Under the pieces are notes generated by a model that saw nothing but the letters and a program-made list of their open reading frames with translations, made no database searches and was not told where the DNA came from. The translations under genes were made by a program, and so were the position numbers. Positions 51,791 to 59,944 of a stretch of 64,000 bases of DNA are shown here, in pieces; the first letter of the stretch is position 1, and each line of letters starts with the position of its first letter. The stretch spans positions 248,001 to 312,000 of the forward strand of contig JBFWPN010000005.1 in assembly GCA_050249955.1 (NCBI GenBank). Direction: 5' to 3'. Source of the stretch: CAVVIG01 sp050249955. Its GTDB lineage: Bacteria > Acidobacteriota > Vicinamibacteria > Vicinamibacterales > CAVVIG01.

Positions 51791-52246
51791 ATGGTCCACG
51801 ATCACATCGAATACGCGTCAGAATACTTCAACCTGGGCCGTGGCATCCGCCGCGCGCTCGAATACCTCCGCGGGACCGATCTGGCGGCGCTTGCACCTGG
51901 GCGGCACGACGTCGATGGCGATCGCGTCTTCGCGCTCGTGTCCGACTACGAGACGCGGACGCCCGACGAGGCCTTCTGGGAGGCGCACCGCCAGCACATC
52001 GACGTGCAGTATGTGCACAGGGGACGGGAGCGGATCGGCTACGGCAACCTTGCCAGCTTCGCCTGCGATCCCTACGACGCCGCACGCGATCTCACGGTCG
52101 CCACGGGGAGCAGCCACCGCTCGGTGGACGTTGGCGCGGGCGACTTCGTGATCCTCTTTCCGCACGACGTACACATGCCCGGCCTGACAGGCGAGACGCC
52201 ATCGTCGGTACGAAAGGTCGTGGTGAAGGTGAGACGGGACGACTAG
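51791..52246 (+). CDS. YhcH/YjgK/YiaL-family protein
   Basis: 151 residues, DUF386 cupin-like fold: GRHDVDGDRVFALVSDYETRTPDEAFWEAHRQHIDVQYVHRGRERIG, then GDFVILFPHDVHMPGL. The conserved His and Glu (EAHRQHIDVQ, HDVHMPG) match the metal site of YhcH proteins, which are linked to sialic-acid or uronate sugar handling. ATG at 51791. Divergent from the VOC gene. Confidence 0.87.
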   Translation: MVHDHIEYASEYFNLGRGIRRALEYLRGTDLAALAPGRHDVDGDRVFALVSDYETRTPDEAFWEAHRQHIDVQYVHRGRERIGYGNLASFACDPYDAARDLTVATGSSHRSVDVGAGDFVILFPHDVHMPGLTGETPSSVRKVVVKVRRDD

Positions 52247-52252
52247 CAGGTG

Positions 52253-52339
52253 TGCAGATTCCGGATGGCCGACTGGCCGCCGACGCCCGGGAGGAGGGTG
52301 GCGCCGGACGGGGTGGTCAATGGCCGTCCGGAATCTGCA
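52253..52339. repeat. 18-bp inverted repeat with a 51-nt loop
   Basis: TGCAGATTCCGGATGGCC (52253-52270) pairs with GGCCGTCCGGAATCTGCA (52322-52339) with a single G-T wobble. It lies in the 115-nt gap between convergent genes and could act as a two-way transcription end or be a decayed mobile repeat. Confidence 0.6.
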
Positions 52340-52361
52340 GTCTCGATGTGATCCGCGGCGA

Positions 52362-52811
52362 CTACGCGTCCTGCTTCGCGCGCTCCAGCAGGTCGTCCCA
52401 CCGCAGCACGTCCCGCTCGAGCACCTGCGCGGCGATGTCGGCCATCCCGCGCGAGTAGTAGGCCCGGTAGTCCTTCTCGTTGGTCATGTCGTTGATGACC
52501 ACCTCGACGAAGTAGGCATGCTCGGCCTCGATCAGGCCACCCGACACGAAGTCCGTGACGTAGTACCGCGAATCGCGGCTGGGATGCGCGACGACGTAGG
52601 CCGCCATGCAGCCCGCGGTCCGGTACTTCGTCGGCAGATTCCGGTCCATGATTTCCGCGGCGAGCCTGGCGTTGGTGATGACGTGGCGGCAGCCGTAGCA
52701 GATTTCCCCCGCACCGATGGTCTGGGGAGGAGCCGGACGGAAGCCCAGGAACATGTACACCGCGAAGATGAAGGCCGTCCAGCTGGTAGCCGTGATGATC
52801 GTGCGCCGCAT
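52362..52811 (-). CDS. Membrane-anchored protein with NosL-like cysteine motif
   Basis: 149 residues. One N-terminal membrane helix (TATSWTAFIFAVYMFLGFRP) and a soluble domain with ICYGCRHVITNARLAAEIMDRN, TAGCMAAYVVAH and YVTDFVSGG. The Cys-x2-Cys, later Cys-Met and a [YF]VTD strand recall NosL copper-binding accessory proteins, but the length and first motif differ. The long upstream open frame is not part of the gene. The role is not certain. Confidence 0.65.
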   Translation of the reverse strand: MRRTIITATSWTAFIFAVYMFLGFRPAPPQTIGAGEICYGCRHVITNARLAAEIMDRNLPTKYRTAGCMAAYVVAHPSRDSRYYVTDFVSGGLIEAEHAYFVEVVINDMTNEKDYRAYYSRGMADIAAQVLERDVLRWDDLLERAKQDA

Positions 52812-52978
52812 GGTGACTCTCCCTGCCGGTCGCGCCGGCACCGAGACACCACGCTGAACCGCAAGTGACGTGCCACGCGGGGAGACACGCGAAAGGGCCA
52901 GAATCCGGAAGGAAAGTGGGCGGTCGGCGCGGGGCGGGGCCGCCGCACCGACGGAGGTGTCGGTGAAGTCACCCGGTG

Positions 52979-52998
52979 GCCGTGGAAAAACCCACGGC
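52979..52998 (-). terminator. Hairpin after the SPFH gene
   Basis: GCCGTGG (52979-52985) and CCACGGC (52992-52998) pair with a 6-nt A-rich loop, just downstream of the minus-strand gene ending at 53006. No T-run follows on that strand, so this is only a possible terminator. Confidence 0.35.
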
Positions 52999-53005
52999 GG
53001 GCCGG

Positions 53006-53908
53006 CTACTTCTGGGCGAGCAGTTCCTTGATGCCGCCGAGTGAGGCGAGCGCACCGCTGGCTTCGTACGGCATGAACACGAGCTTGTCCGCCCCGGTGG
53101 CGATGGCCCCGAGCGATTCCAGGTAACGCTGCGCAATCAGGTACTGCGCGGGGTTCCCGGCTCCGCCAATGGCCTGGGCCACCATCTGGATGGCCTGGGC
53201 CTCGGCCTGTGCCACCCGGAGCCTCGCTTCGGCCTGGCCTTCGGCGGCCAGGATGGCGGCCTGCTTCGAGCCCTCGGCGGTGACGATGGCCGACTGCTTC
53301 TGGCCTTCGGCCCGGAGGATTGCCGCCGACTTCTCGCCCTCCGCGGTGGTGACGACGGCGCGGCGGGTCCGCTCCGCCGTCATCTGCTTCTCCATCGTCA
53401 GCCGGATTTCCTCGGGCGGCGTGATGTTCTTCAGCTCGATGCGCATCACCTTGACGCCCCACTGCTGCGTGGCGCTGTCGAGGGCGGCGCGGAGCTGTGC
53501 GTTGGTGGTGTCGCGCGAGGCGAGGGTATGGTCGAGGTCGAGCTGGCCGATGACGTTGCGCAGGGCGGACAGCGTGAGCTGTTCGAGGCCCCAGCGCAGG
53601 TTCTGCACCTCGTAGGTGGCCCGGACCGGATCGACGATGACGAAGTAGATTACCGCGTCCACTTCCATCGTGACGTTGTCGCGCGTGATCACCGGCTGCG
53701 GCTCGATTTTGGTGATCTGCTCGCGCAGGTCGATCGTGTCACGCACCGAGTCGAGGAACGGCACGATGGTGTTCAGGCCGGCCTCGGCGGTGCGGTGGTA
53801 CTTGCCGAGGCGCTCGATGATCTTGACCTGCTTCTGCGGGACGATCTGGATCGTCCGCAGCAGGACGAAGATGAGGAACAGGCCGACGACGATCAGCAGG
53901 ACGCTCAT
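53006..53908 (-). CDS. SPFH/band 7 membrane protein (QmcA/stomatin-like)
   Basis: 300 residues. An N-terminal membrane helix (VLLIVVGLFLIFVLLRT), then the SPFH domain IQIVPQKQVKIIERLGKYHRTAEAGLNTIVPFLDSVRDTIDLREQ and a long alanine-rich helix (AERTRRAVVTTAEGEKSAAILRAEGQKQSAIV). It is the QmcA/stomatin type. The next gene upstream encodes an NfeD protein, the usual partner in membrane microdomain quality control. Confidence 0.92.
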   Translation of the reverse strand: MSVLLIVVGLFLIFVLLRTIQIVPQKQVKIIERLGKYHRTAEAGLNTIVPFLDSVRDTIDLREQITKIEPQPVITRDNVTMEVDAVIYFVIVDPVRATYEVQNLRWGLEQLTLSALRNVIGQLDLDHTLASRDTTNAQLRAALDSATQQWGVKVMRIELKNITPPEEIRLTMEKQMTAERTRRAVVTTAEGEKSAAILRAEGQKQSAIVTAEGSKQAAILAAEGQAEARLRVAQAEAQAIQMVAQAIGGAGNPAQYLIAQRYLESLGAIATGADKLVFMPYEASGALASLGGIKELLAQK

Positions 53909-54339
53909 GCGGGTACGACCTCCAGGACGATGCCATCGGCAGCCACGACGCGCACGCGGGTGCCGGCAGGGAGCGGCGCAGACGATCGGGCCGCCCAGTC
54001 TTCGCCACCGACATTGACGCGGCCGGCGCCGACGGTGGCCTCGATGTCTGTCGTGACGATGCCCTCGCGACCGAGCAGCGCCTCGGTGCGCGACGGCACC
54101 CCCTTGCTTCCGAGCTTCGACACCATCCGGGGGCGGAGCAGCAGCAGGCAGAGGGCCAGCGTGACGGCGAAGACGCCGGCCTGCACGACGAAGCCCAGCC
54201 CGGCTCCGGCGACCAGGGCGGCGGCGATGCCGGCCACGGTCGCGAAGATCAGGCCGAAGTGCGGGATGGAGATCTCGACGACGGCGGCGACGACCGCAAC
54301 GAGGACCCAGGCGACGGCGGCGCTGTCGAGAGAGGGCAC
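53905..54339 (-). CDS. NfeD-family membrane protein
   Basis: 144 residues from GTG 54339, with TATAAT six nt upstream. Three membrane segments (VAWVLVAVVAAVVEISIPHFGLIFATVAGIAAALVAG, FVVQAGVFAVTLALCLLLL) and a C-terminal OB-fold-like domain (EALLGREGIVTTDIEATVGAGRVNVGGEDWAARS...GIVLEVVPA) are the short NfeD pattern. A GTG at 54387 is an alternative start that would overlap the ABC gene stop. It overlaps the SPFH gene by 4 nt. Confidence 0.88.
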   Translation of the reverse strand: MPSLDSAAVAWVLVAVVAAVVEISIPHFGLIFATVAGIAAALVAGAGLGFVVQAGVFAVTLALCLLLLRPRMVSKLGSKGVPSRTEALLGREGIVTTDIEATVGAGRVNVGGEDWAARSSAPLPAGTRVRVVAADGIVLEVVPA

Positions 54340-54383
54340 GGCGCGATTATACGCGGTTGAGTTTGCGCGGAGCCCGGGGGCGG

Positions 54384-55658
54384 TCACTCATGGCGCAGCG
54401 CCTCGACGGGGTCGAGTGAGGCCGCCTGGCGCGCGGGCCAGTAGCCGGCCGTCAGGCCGACGAGCACGGAACTGGCCAGGCCTGCACTGACCGCCCAGAG
54501 CGGAGCCACGGCGGAGAAGCCGGTCACGACGAAGGTGAGCAGCAGGCCGATGCCGAGGGCGGTCAGCACGCCTGCCACGCCGCCGATACCGGAGAGGAAC
54601 GCTGCCTCGAGCAGGAACTGCAGCAGCACTTCGCCCCGGCGCGCCCCGAGGGCGCGTCGCAGGCCGATTTCCCGCGTGCGCTCGGTGACCGAGATGAACA
54701 TCACGTTCGCGATGCCGATGGCGCCGATGAGCAGGCTGACCGCCGCCAGGCCCACGGTGACCAAGGCGATGCGCGCGCTGATGTTGTCGAAGGTGGCGAT
54801 GATCGAGTCGGCTGTCGAGAGCGTGAAGTCGTTGTCGGCTCCTGGCGGAAGCTTCCGGAGCATCCGCAGGATCGTTTCCGACTGCTGCATGCAGGCCTCG
54901 CGCTGGCCGGGCTGCGCGCGCATGTAGAGCACGAGGCGTTCCGGGTCGCCGAAGCGCCGCCGCACCGTGCCAACAGGGAGGTTGAGCAGGTTGTCCTGGC
55001 GGTTCTCGCCGAAGAATCCGCCCCGTCTCTTCTGCAGTTCCCCCACCACGGTGTAGGTCTCGCCGGCGAGGGTGAGCGTGCGGCCGAGCGGTGAGGCGTC
55101 GCCGAACAGGGCGCGCGCCAGGCTGGCGCCGACCACCGCCACCCGCGCCCCCTGCCGATCCTCCAGTTCCGTGAAGGGCCGACCACGCTCGAACTCGGCG
55201 CCGACGATCTCGAAGAAGCTCGGCGAGACCCCTTCCACCAAAACCGTGTCCGACTCATTCGTGCCGGCTCGCGCGACGAGCGCCTCGCCATTGAGGGTGG
55301 TGGGGACGATGACCTCGGCGCCGACGTCGCGGATGGCCGGCCCCAGGCGGACCAGTTCCGGGATGAACTCGAGCTTGAGCGGTTGCCGTCGCGCCTCGGC
55401 CTCGCTCGGCGTGACGTACGGGTCGCCGGTCAGGTGGAACGCAAACACGTTCTCCGTGCCGAGGTCCCGGAACAGCATCGCGATCTGGTTGCGCACGTTC
55501 GCCAGCACGGATGCCACCAGTACCACGGTGACGATGCCGATGACGATGCCGGCAATGGCGAGGACGGATCGGGCGCGTGAGGTGCGAAGCGAGTCGAGCG
55601 CCAGCCACGCGGGCTCTGCGAGCGTGCGCCCCACCCGCGCAAGGCGACCGTGGTTCAC
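54384..55658 (-). CDS. MacB-like ABC transporter permease (FtsX domain)
   Basis: 424 residues. First membrane helix about 29-52 (RARSVLAIAGIVIGIVTVVLVASVL), a long periplasmic MacB_PCD region, then three helices near the C-terminus (ALVTVGLAAVSLLIGAIGIANVMFISVTERTREIGLRRALGARR...FLLEAAFLSGIGG). It ends with QAASLDPVEALRHE, the typical closing motif. It has no ATPase domain, and no ATPase gene is in the operon. Confidence 0.9.
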   Translation of the reverse strand: MNHGRLARVGRTLAEPAWLALDSLRTSRARSVLAIAGIVIGIVTVVLVASVLANVRNQIAMLFRDLGTENVFAFHLTGDPYVTPSEAEARRQPLKLEFIPELVRLGPAIRDVGAEVIVPTTLNGEALVARAGTNESDTVLVEGVSPSFFEIVGAEFERGRPFTELEDRQGARVAVVGASLARALFGDASPLGRTLTLAGETYTVVGELQKRRGGFFGENRQDNLLNLPVGTVRRRFGDPERLVLYMRAQPGQREACMQQSETILRMLRKLPPGADNDFTLSTADSIIATFDNISARIALVTVGLAAVSLLIGAIGIANVMFISVTERTREIGLRRALGARRGEVLLQFLLEAAFLSGIGGVAGVLTALGIGLLLTFVVTGFSAVAPLWAVSAGLASSVLVGLTAGYWPARQAASLDPVEALRHE

Positions 55659-56878
55659 TGCTGCCTCAGGGCGTCGACCACGTCGAGGGACGCCGCACGA
55701 CGTGCCGGATACCAGCCGGCGACAGCACCGCTGAGCACCGCCGCCCCCAGGGCCACGGCGGCGGTGGGCAGGCTGAGGCCGAGGGCCAGGCCGGCGATGC
55801 GGGACACCAGGGCCAGCACCGCCGCGGCCGCCAGGAGGCCGATGGTGCCGCCGATGGTGCCCACCATGGCCGATTCGGCAAGCGTCTCGGCCAGGACGGT
55901 CGAGCGGGAGGCGCCCAGCGCCCTGCGGATGCCGATCTCGTGCGTGCGCTGCGTGACCGACACCAGGCTGGTGTTGGTCACGACAACGATGGCGGCCATG
56001 AGCGCCATGATCGAGATTGGAATGGCCGCGGCACCGATCCGCTCGGTGATGTTGGCGACGAACGAGCGGGATGCCTCTGGCGTGATGATGTCGAAGGTGT
56101 CCGCCTCGGCCGGCCCCAGGTGCCGGCGTGCGCGCATCGAGATGCGCGCATGATCCTCGGCGGCGCGGTTGAGCGACGGATCCGGCGCCTTGGCGAAGAC
56201 CTGCAGCGACGGTGGCGATCCGAACGCGCGTTCGAATGCACGCAGCGGCATCCAGACATAGCGGTCGAGGGAGACGCCCCCGGCCGTCCCCTGACGGGTC
56301 TGCAGGCCAACCACCGTGAAGGCGCGGCCGCCAATCCGCACCGGCTTGCCCATCGGGTCTTCGGCCGGAAAGAGCTGGTCGACAATGGCCTGGCCGAGGA
56401 TGACCACCGGCGCGCCGGTCGCCTCCTCCTGTTCGCTGATGAAGCGCCCGGTCGCGATCTCGATGTTCCGGATGGTCAGCAGCGCCGCCTGCGTGCCGTT
56501 CATCGTGGCCTGCTCGAACTTGCGCGCGCCGCGGACCACGTCGGCGTTGCGCTGCGCGGTGGCCGCGTAGGTGACCCGGTTGTCGGCGATGTTCCGGATG
56601 TAGCGGACGTCGCTGCGGGTGATGTTCGGGTTGCGGGCGAGCTTGTCGGCGAGTTCGCGCCGACTCAGGTTCCCGCTGGCGAGGCGGGCGACCACGAAGG
56701 TGTCGGCGCCGAACGCCCGTGCGCTCGTTTCGCGGGCGGTGCGGGCGAGGGCATCGAGGCCGGTCTGGACGACGGCGGTGGTGGCCACTGCGGCCGCTAC
56801 GGCCAGTGCGGCAAGGGAGGACCGCAGAGGGTTGCGGCCGATGGTTCCCGCAGCCTCGACGAGTACCTGCAGCCGCAC
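55655..56878 (-). CDS. MacB-like ABC transporter permease (FtsX domain), paralogue
   Basis: 407 residues with the same layout as its neighbour: RSSLAALAVAAAVATTAVVQTGLDA, a periplasmic domain and IPISIMALMAAIVVVTNTSLVSVTQRTHEIGIRRALGASRSTVLAETLAESAMVGTIGG. It ends YPARRAASLDVVDALRQQ. The stop overlaps the next gene's start (ATGA-type). A two-permease, one-adaptor arrangement is common in MacB-like exporters of Acidobacteriota and Bacteroidota. Confidence 0.9.
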   Translation of the reverse strand: MRLQVLVEAAGTIGRNPLRSSLAALAVAAAVATTAVVQTGLDALARTARETSARAFGADTFVVARLASGNLSRRELADKLARNPNITRSDVRYIRNIADNRVTYAATAQRNADVVRGARKFEQATMNGTQAALLTIRNIEIATGRFISEQEEATGAPVVILGQAIVDQLFPAEDPMGKPVRIGGRAFTVVGLQTRQGTAGGVSLDRYVWMPLRAFERAFGSPPSLQVFAKAPDPSLNRAAEDHARISMRARRHLGPAEADTFDIITPEASRSFVANITERIGAAAIPISIMALMAAIVVVTNTSLVSVTQRTHEIGIRRALGASRSTVLAETLAESAMVGTIGGTIGLLAAAAVLALVSRIAGLALGLSLPTAAVALGAAVLSGAVAGWYPARRAASLDVVDALRQQ

Positions 56879-56879
56879 G

Positions 56880-58130
56880 TCAGTCCTGTCCGGCGACGGC
56901 CACGAGCTGGCCGTCCTTCAGCTCGCGCAGCACCTGGTATGGTCCGGTGACCACCGTGACCCCCTCCTGGATGCCGGAAACCTCGATGTCCAGGCCGCCG
57001 ATCACCCCGGAGGTGACCGGCACGAACGTCGCCGCCCCATTGGCCACCGTGAAGACGCCGGTGCGCTCGGTGCCGTCAACCGTCCGGATGACCACGCTCT
57101 GCAGTGGCACCGTCAGCACGTTGGTCCGTTCGCTCGTGACGATCTCCGCGTCGCCGGTGAGCCCTGGGCGCAGGCCGGGTGCCGGCTCGTCGAGTCGGAT
57201 CACGACCTTGAACTCGCGCGCGGCGGCTGTGCCGGTCACCGGCAATGCGCTGGCGCCGATCTCCACCACCTTGCCCGAGAACGAGCGGCCGGGAATCGCC
57301 TCGAGCGTCACCTGCGCGGACTGGCCGCGGGCAACGGCCAGGACGTCCGCTTCGGCCACCTTCACCTCGAGGTCGATCGCCCCGAGGTCGGAGATGGTCA
57401 TCAGCGTGGTGCCCGGCTGATTCTGCACACCCACGACCACCATCTCGCCATTCCGGACGCGCAGTCGCGTAACCACGCCCTTGATGGGAGAGAGGATCTG
57501 GGTCTTGGCGAGCGAATCGGCGGCACGGATCTGCTGGGCCTTGGCCTGGAGCATCCGGCGGTTCGCGGTCTCGATGTTGACCTTCGCGCGGTCGGCGGCG
57601 GCGCGCGCGGCGGCCAACTGGGCGCTGGCGGCATCGGCCGCTGCCTTGGCGGAGTCGAGTTCGGAGGCCGGGACGAGCTGTTCGACGCTGAGTTCGCGAC
57701 GGCGCTTCAGCACCTGCTCGGCGTCGCGGACCCGCGCTTCGGCCGCGAGGACATCCGCCTCGGCCGAGCGCAGTTGCTCCTTCACCGCGCGCTCGTCGGC
57801 CTCGAGTGCCTTGAGCTGTTCGTAGGCCCCCGCGGCTTCGGCCTCGAGCTGCACCCGATCGATCTGCGCCAGCACCTGCCCGACGGTAACGAAGTCACCC
57901 TCGGCCACCGGCAGCGCCGTGATCTTGCCCATGACGTTCGAGCCGATGTCGGCGTACTGCGAGGCCACGATCTCACCCGACGCCGTCACGGTGGACCGGA
58001 ACGTGGCCTGCCGCACGACGGTGCCGACGTCCACCGCGGTGCCCTTGGGCCCGCGGCGGCTGATGGCGACGCCGGCGACGACGAGGACGAGGAGGCCGAG
58101 GGCGAGGAGTGAGGCGGTGCGTCGTTTCAC
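56880..58130 (-). CDS. HlyD/MacA-like periplasmic adaptor
   Basis: 416 residues. N-terminal membrane anchor (LLALGLLVLVVAGVAISRRG), beta-barrel/lipoyl halves (VTASGEIVASQYADIGSNVMGKITALPVAEGDFVTVGQVLAQIDRVQLEA and PIKGVVTRLRVRNGEMVVVG) separated by a long coiled-coil hairpin (about 85-200), then IDLEVKVAEADVLAVARGQSAQVTLEAIPGRSFSGKVVEIG. It links the two permeases to an outer-membrane channel. One base from the permease gene. Confidence 0.92.
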   Translation of the reverse strand: MKRRTASLLALGLLVLVVAGVAISRRGPKGTAVDVGTVVRQATFRSTVTASGEIVASQYADIGSNVMGKITALPVAEGDFVTVGQVLAQIDRVQLEAEAAGAYEQLKALEADERAVKEQLRSAEADVLAAEARVRDAEQVLKRRRELSVEQLVPASELDSAKAAADAASAQLAAARAAADRAKVNIETANRRMLQAKAQQIRAADSLAKTQILSPIKGVVTRLRVRNGEMVVVGVQNQPGTTLMTISDLGAIDLEVKVAEADVLAVARGQSAQVTLEAIPGRSFSGKVVEIGASALPVTGTAAAREFKVVIRLDEPAPGLRPGLTGDAEIVTSERTNVLTVPLQSVVIRTVDGTERTGVFTVANGAATFVPVTSGVIGGLDIEVSGIQEGVTVVTGPYQVLRELKDGQLVAVAGQD

Positions 58131-58564
58131 AGGTTGACGTTGAACAGTGGCCGGCTGTCGCGCATGCCTGGCCAGGGCGTGCCGGCCAGCAGCAGCAGGG
58201 TGGCGATGCCGAAGAAGATGAGCGACTTGGTCCGTGCGGAGGCCGCGCTGGTGGCCTTGCGCACGAACACGCGGCCCATGTGCGCCAGGGCGATGGCCAC
58301 CACCATCATCGTCGGATGCTCGACGGCATAGAAGCGCGCCGTGCTGTCGCGCATGACCTCACCCATCTGGCCGAAGTTCACGGTGGTGACGACCAGGATC
58401 AGCCCGAGCAGGAACTGGATGTCGAGGCTGATGACGAAGAACTTCGCCCAGGCGTTGTTGCGGGCGTCGGACGAGGCGCCAAGCACCGACACCGTGGCCA
58501 GGATGCCGGTGACGATCGCGGCCCAGCGCACCCACGAGTGCAGGAAGAGGACAAGGTCATGCAT
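58127..58564 (-). CDS. Four-helix membrane protein
   Basis: 145 residues from the ATG at 58564 (MHDLVLFLHSWVRWAAIVTGILATVSVL). Four membrane helices with His residues placed inside them (FLHSWVRW, AVEHPTMMVVAIALAHMGRVF), as in small cytochrome b-like proteins, so heme binding is conceivable. The stop overlaps the adaptor ATG (ATGA), so it heads the exporter operon. A longer frame upstream is not used. Confidence 0.75.
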   Translation of the reverse strand: MHDLVLFLHSWVRWAAIVTGILATVSVLGASSDARNNAWAKFFVISLDIQFLLGLILVVTTVNFGQMGEVMRDSTARFYAVEHPTMMVVAIALAHMGRVFVRKATSAASARTKSLIFFGIATLLLLAGTPWPGMRDSRPLFNVNL

Positions 58565-58662
58565 AGGGGGAAACGTTAGCACACGCGTGAGTGCGGCCGG
58601 CGACAGCGGCCGCAACGGTCGGTAGGACGCGCGCCCTGCCCGATCCGTTGCACCCGCACCCA

Positions 58663-59472
58663 TCACACGGCCGTGCGGCGCTCCACGGATTCCTTCAGCT
58701 CGCGTTCAGCGGCGGTGGTCGCCGCCTGCGCCTCGTGGAGTGCCGCCTCGGCGCGCTGCCACTGCTGTCGCGCGACCTCGGCCAGGTCGCGTGCCCGCGA
58801 TTCCCGCTCGCGCGCCTGCGCCAGGTCGCGACGTGCGCGTTCGACGCGCGCATCAGCCGCACGGCGCGCGGCCGCTTCCGCGGCGGCGGCGCGTCGTCGC
58901 TCGGCCGCGCCTCCGACACGGCGGGCGGCGTCCGGCCGTTCCGGCGCGGGCGTCGATGCGCCTGCCGACAGCGCCTGTGCCGCCGGCCCGGCAACTGGGG
59001 TGATGCCGGCCAGTGCCTCGAACCCGGCCGGCTGCAGTGGTTCGGTGAAGCGTCCCTGTCCGGACGGGGGCTCCGATGCCAGGGACAGAGATTCCAGCAT
59101 CCGGGTGAGGGCATCGGCGGCAGGGCTCGTACCCGTGGCCAGGCGCGTGGCCGAGCGGGCGGCGTCGGACAGGGCCGCACGGTGCGCGGCGGAGGCTCCA
59201 CGCAGATCCGAGGTGCATCCCTCGAGAGCGGCGACCTGCGCCCGCCGCAGGGCCCGTCCGGCGGCCATGAGCCGCTCGTACGCGGGGCGGTCGTGCCAGT
59301 AGAGCTGATTCACGGCCCACGGCACCACCGTCGGCTTCACCAGCCGCTTCACCCGCGCGGCATCGTCGCCCTTGAGGGTGCGGGCGAGTGCGTTGCGGGC
59401 GGCCGTGAACTGGTCGAGTGGCAGGGCGTATAGCCGGTCGATCGCCTGCTCGACGTCCGGCACGGATGACAT
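58663..59472 (-). CDS. Coiled-coil hypothetical protein
   Basis: 269 residues. The N-terminal half (VEQAIDRLYALPLDQFTAARNALARTLKGDDAARVKRLVKPTVVPWAVNQLYWHDRPAYERLM) is a family often seen in Acidobacteriota and related phyla, of unknown role. The C-terminal 90 residues are an Ala/Arg/Glu-rich coiled coil (RRAAAAEAAARRAADARVERARRDLAQARERE). No signal peptide. Confidence 0.78.
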   Translation of the reverse strand: MSSVPDVEQAIDRLYALPLDQFTAARNALARTLKGDDAARVKRLVKPTVVPWAVNQLYWHDRPAYERLMAAGRALRRAQVAALEGCTSDLRGASAAHRAALSDAARSATRLATGTSPAADALTRMLESLSLASEPPSGQGRFTEPLQPAGFEALAGITPVAGPAAQALSAGASTPAPERPDAARRVGGAAERRRAAAAEAAARRAADARVERARRDLAQARERESRARDLAEVARQQWQRAEAALHEAQAATTAAERELKESVERRTAV

Positions 59473-59482
59473 GCCCGCGACT

Positions 59483-59890
59483 CTAGGGATGCGTGAAGCG
59501 GATCGCGAAGTTGGTCGGGCCGGTCAGGATGGCGTTGGCGTCGGCCACCACGATGCAGTAAGTGCCGTTGATGATGCGGGGGAACGAATACGGGGTTCCG
59601 ATGGCCGCCTGCGAAATGATGTAGCCGAGCAGCGGAGAGCAGGACCCGGCGCCAGGTGTGCCGATGCCCAGGCTCACGAAGCCGACGACGGGGCGCGGCG
59701 TGAGGCTCTGCAGCGTCATCGACAGCTCGCCGGTACGGCTCACGCTGAAGGTCTGGAACGCCTGGCTCGACTGTCCGAGCGTCCCGGTGAAGTCTTCCGC
59801 GGTCTGGTTGGACGGGGAACTGACGCCGCCACAGGCGGCCAGGGAAGCAGCCAGGGCGAGGGCTGCGCACAGGCGGACCAGCTTGAACAT
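59483..59890 (-). CDS. Small lipoprotein
   Basis: 135 residues. Lipobox in ALALAASLAACGGVSS (Cys20). The mature part is beta-rich: FSVSRTGELSMTLQSLTPRPVVGFVSLGIG, then GTYCIVVADANAILTGPTNFAIRFTHP, resembling pre-peptidase C-terminal (PPC-like) domains. Only two Cys in the mature part, probably paired. It is divergent from the hydrolase gene at 59945. Confidence 0.75.
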   Translation of the reverse strand: MFKLVRLCAALALAASLAACGGVSSPSNQTAEDFTGTLGQSSQAFQTFSVSRTGELSMTLQSLTPRPVVGFVSLGIGTPGAGSCSPLLGYIISQAAIGTPYSFPRIINGTYCIVVADANAILTGPTNFAIRFTHP

Positions 59891-59944
59891 GCGGGGATTT
59901 TCGCACGACGATGGCGCAGACCCAAACGGGTATACTGCGCGGCC

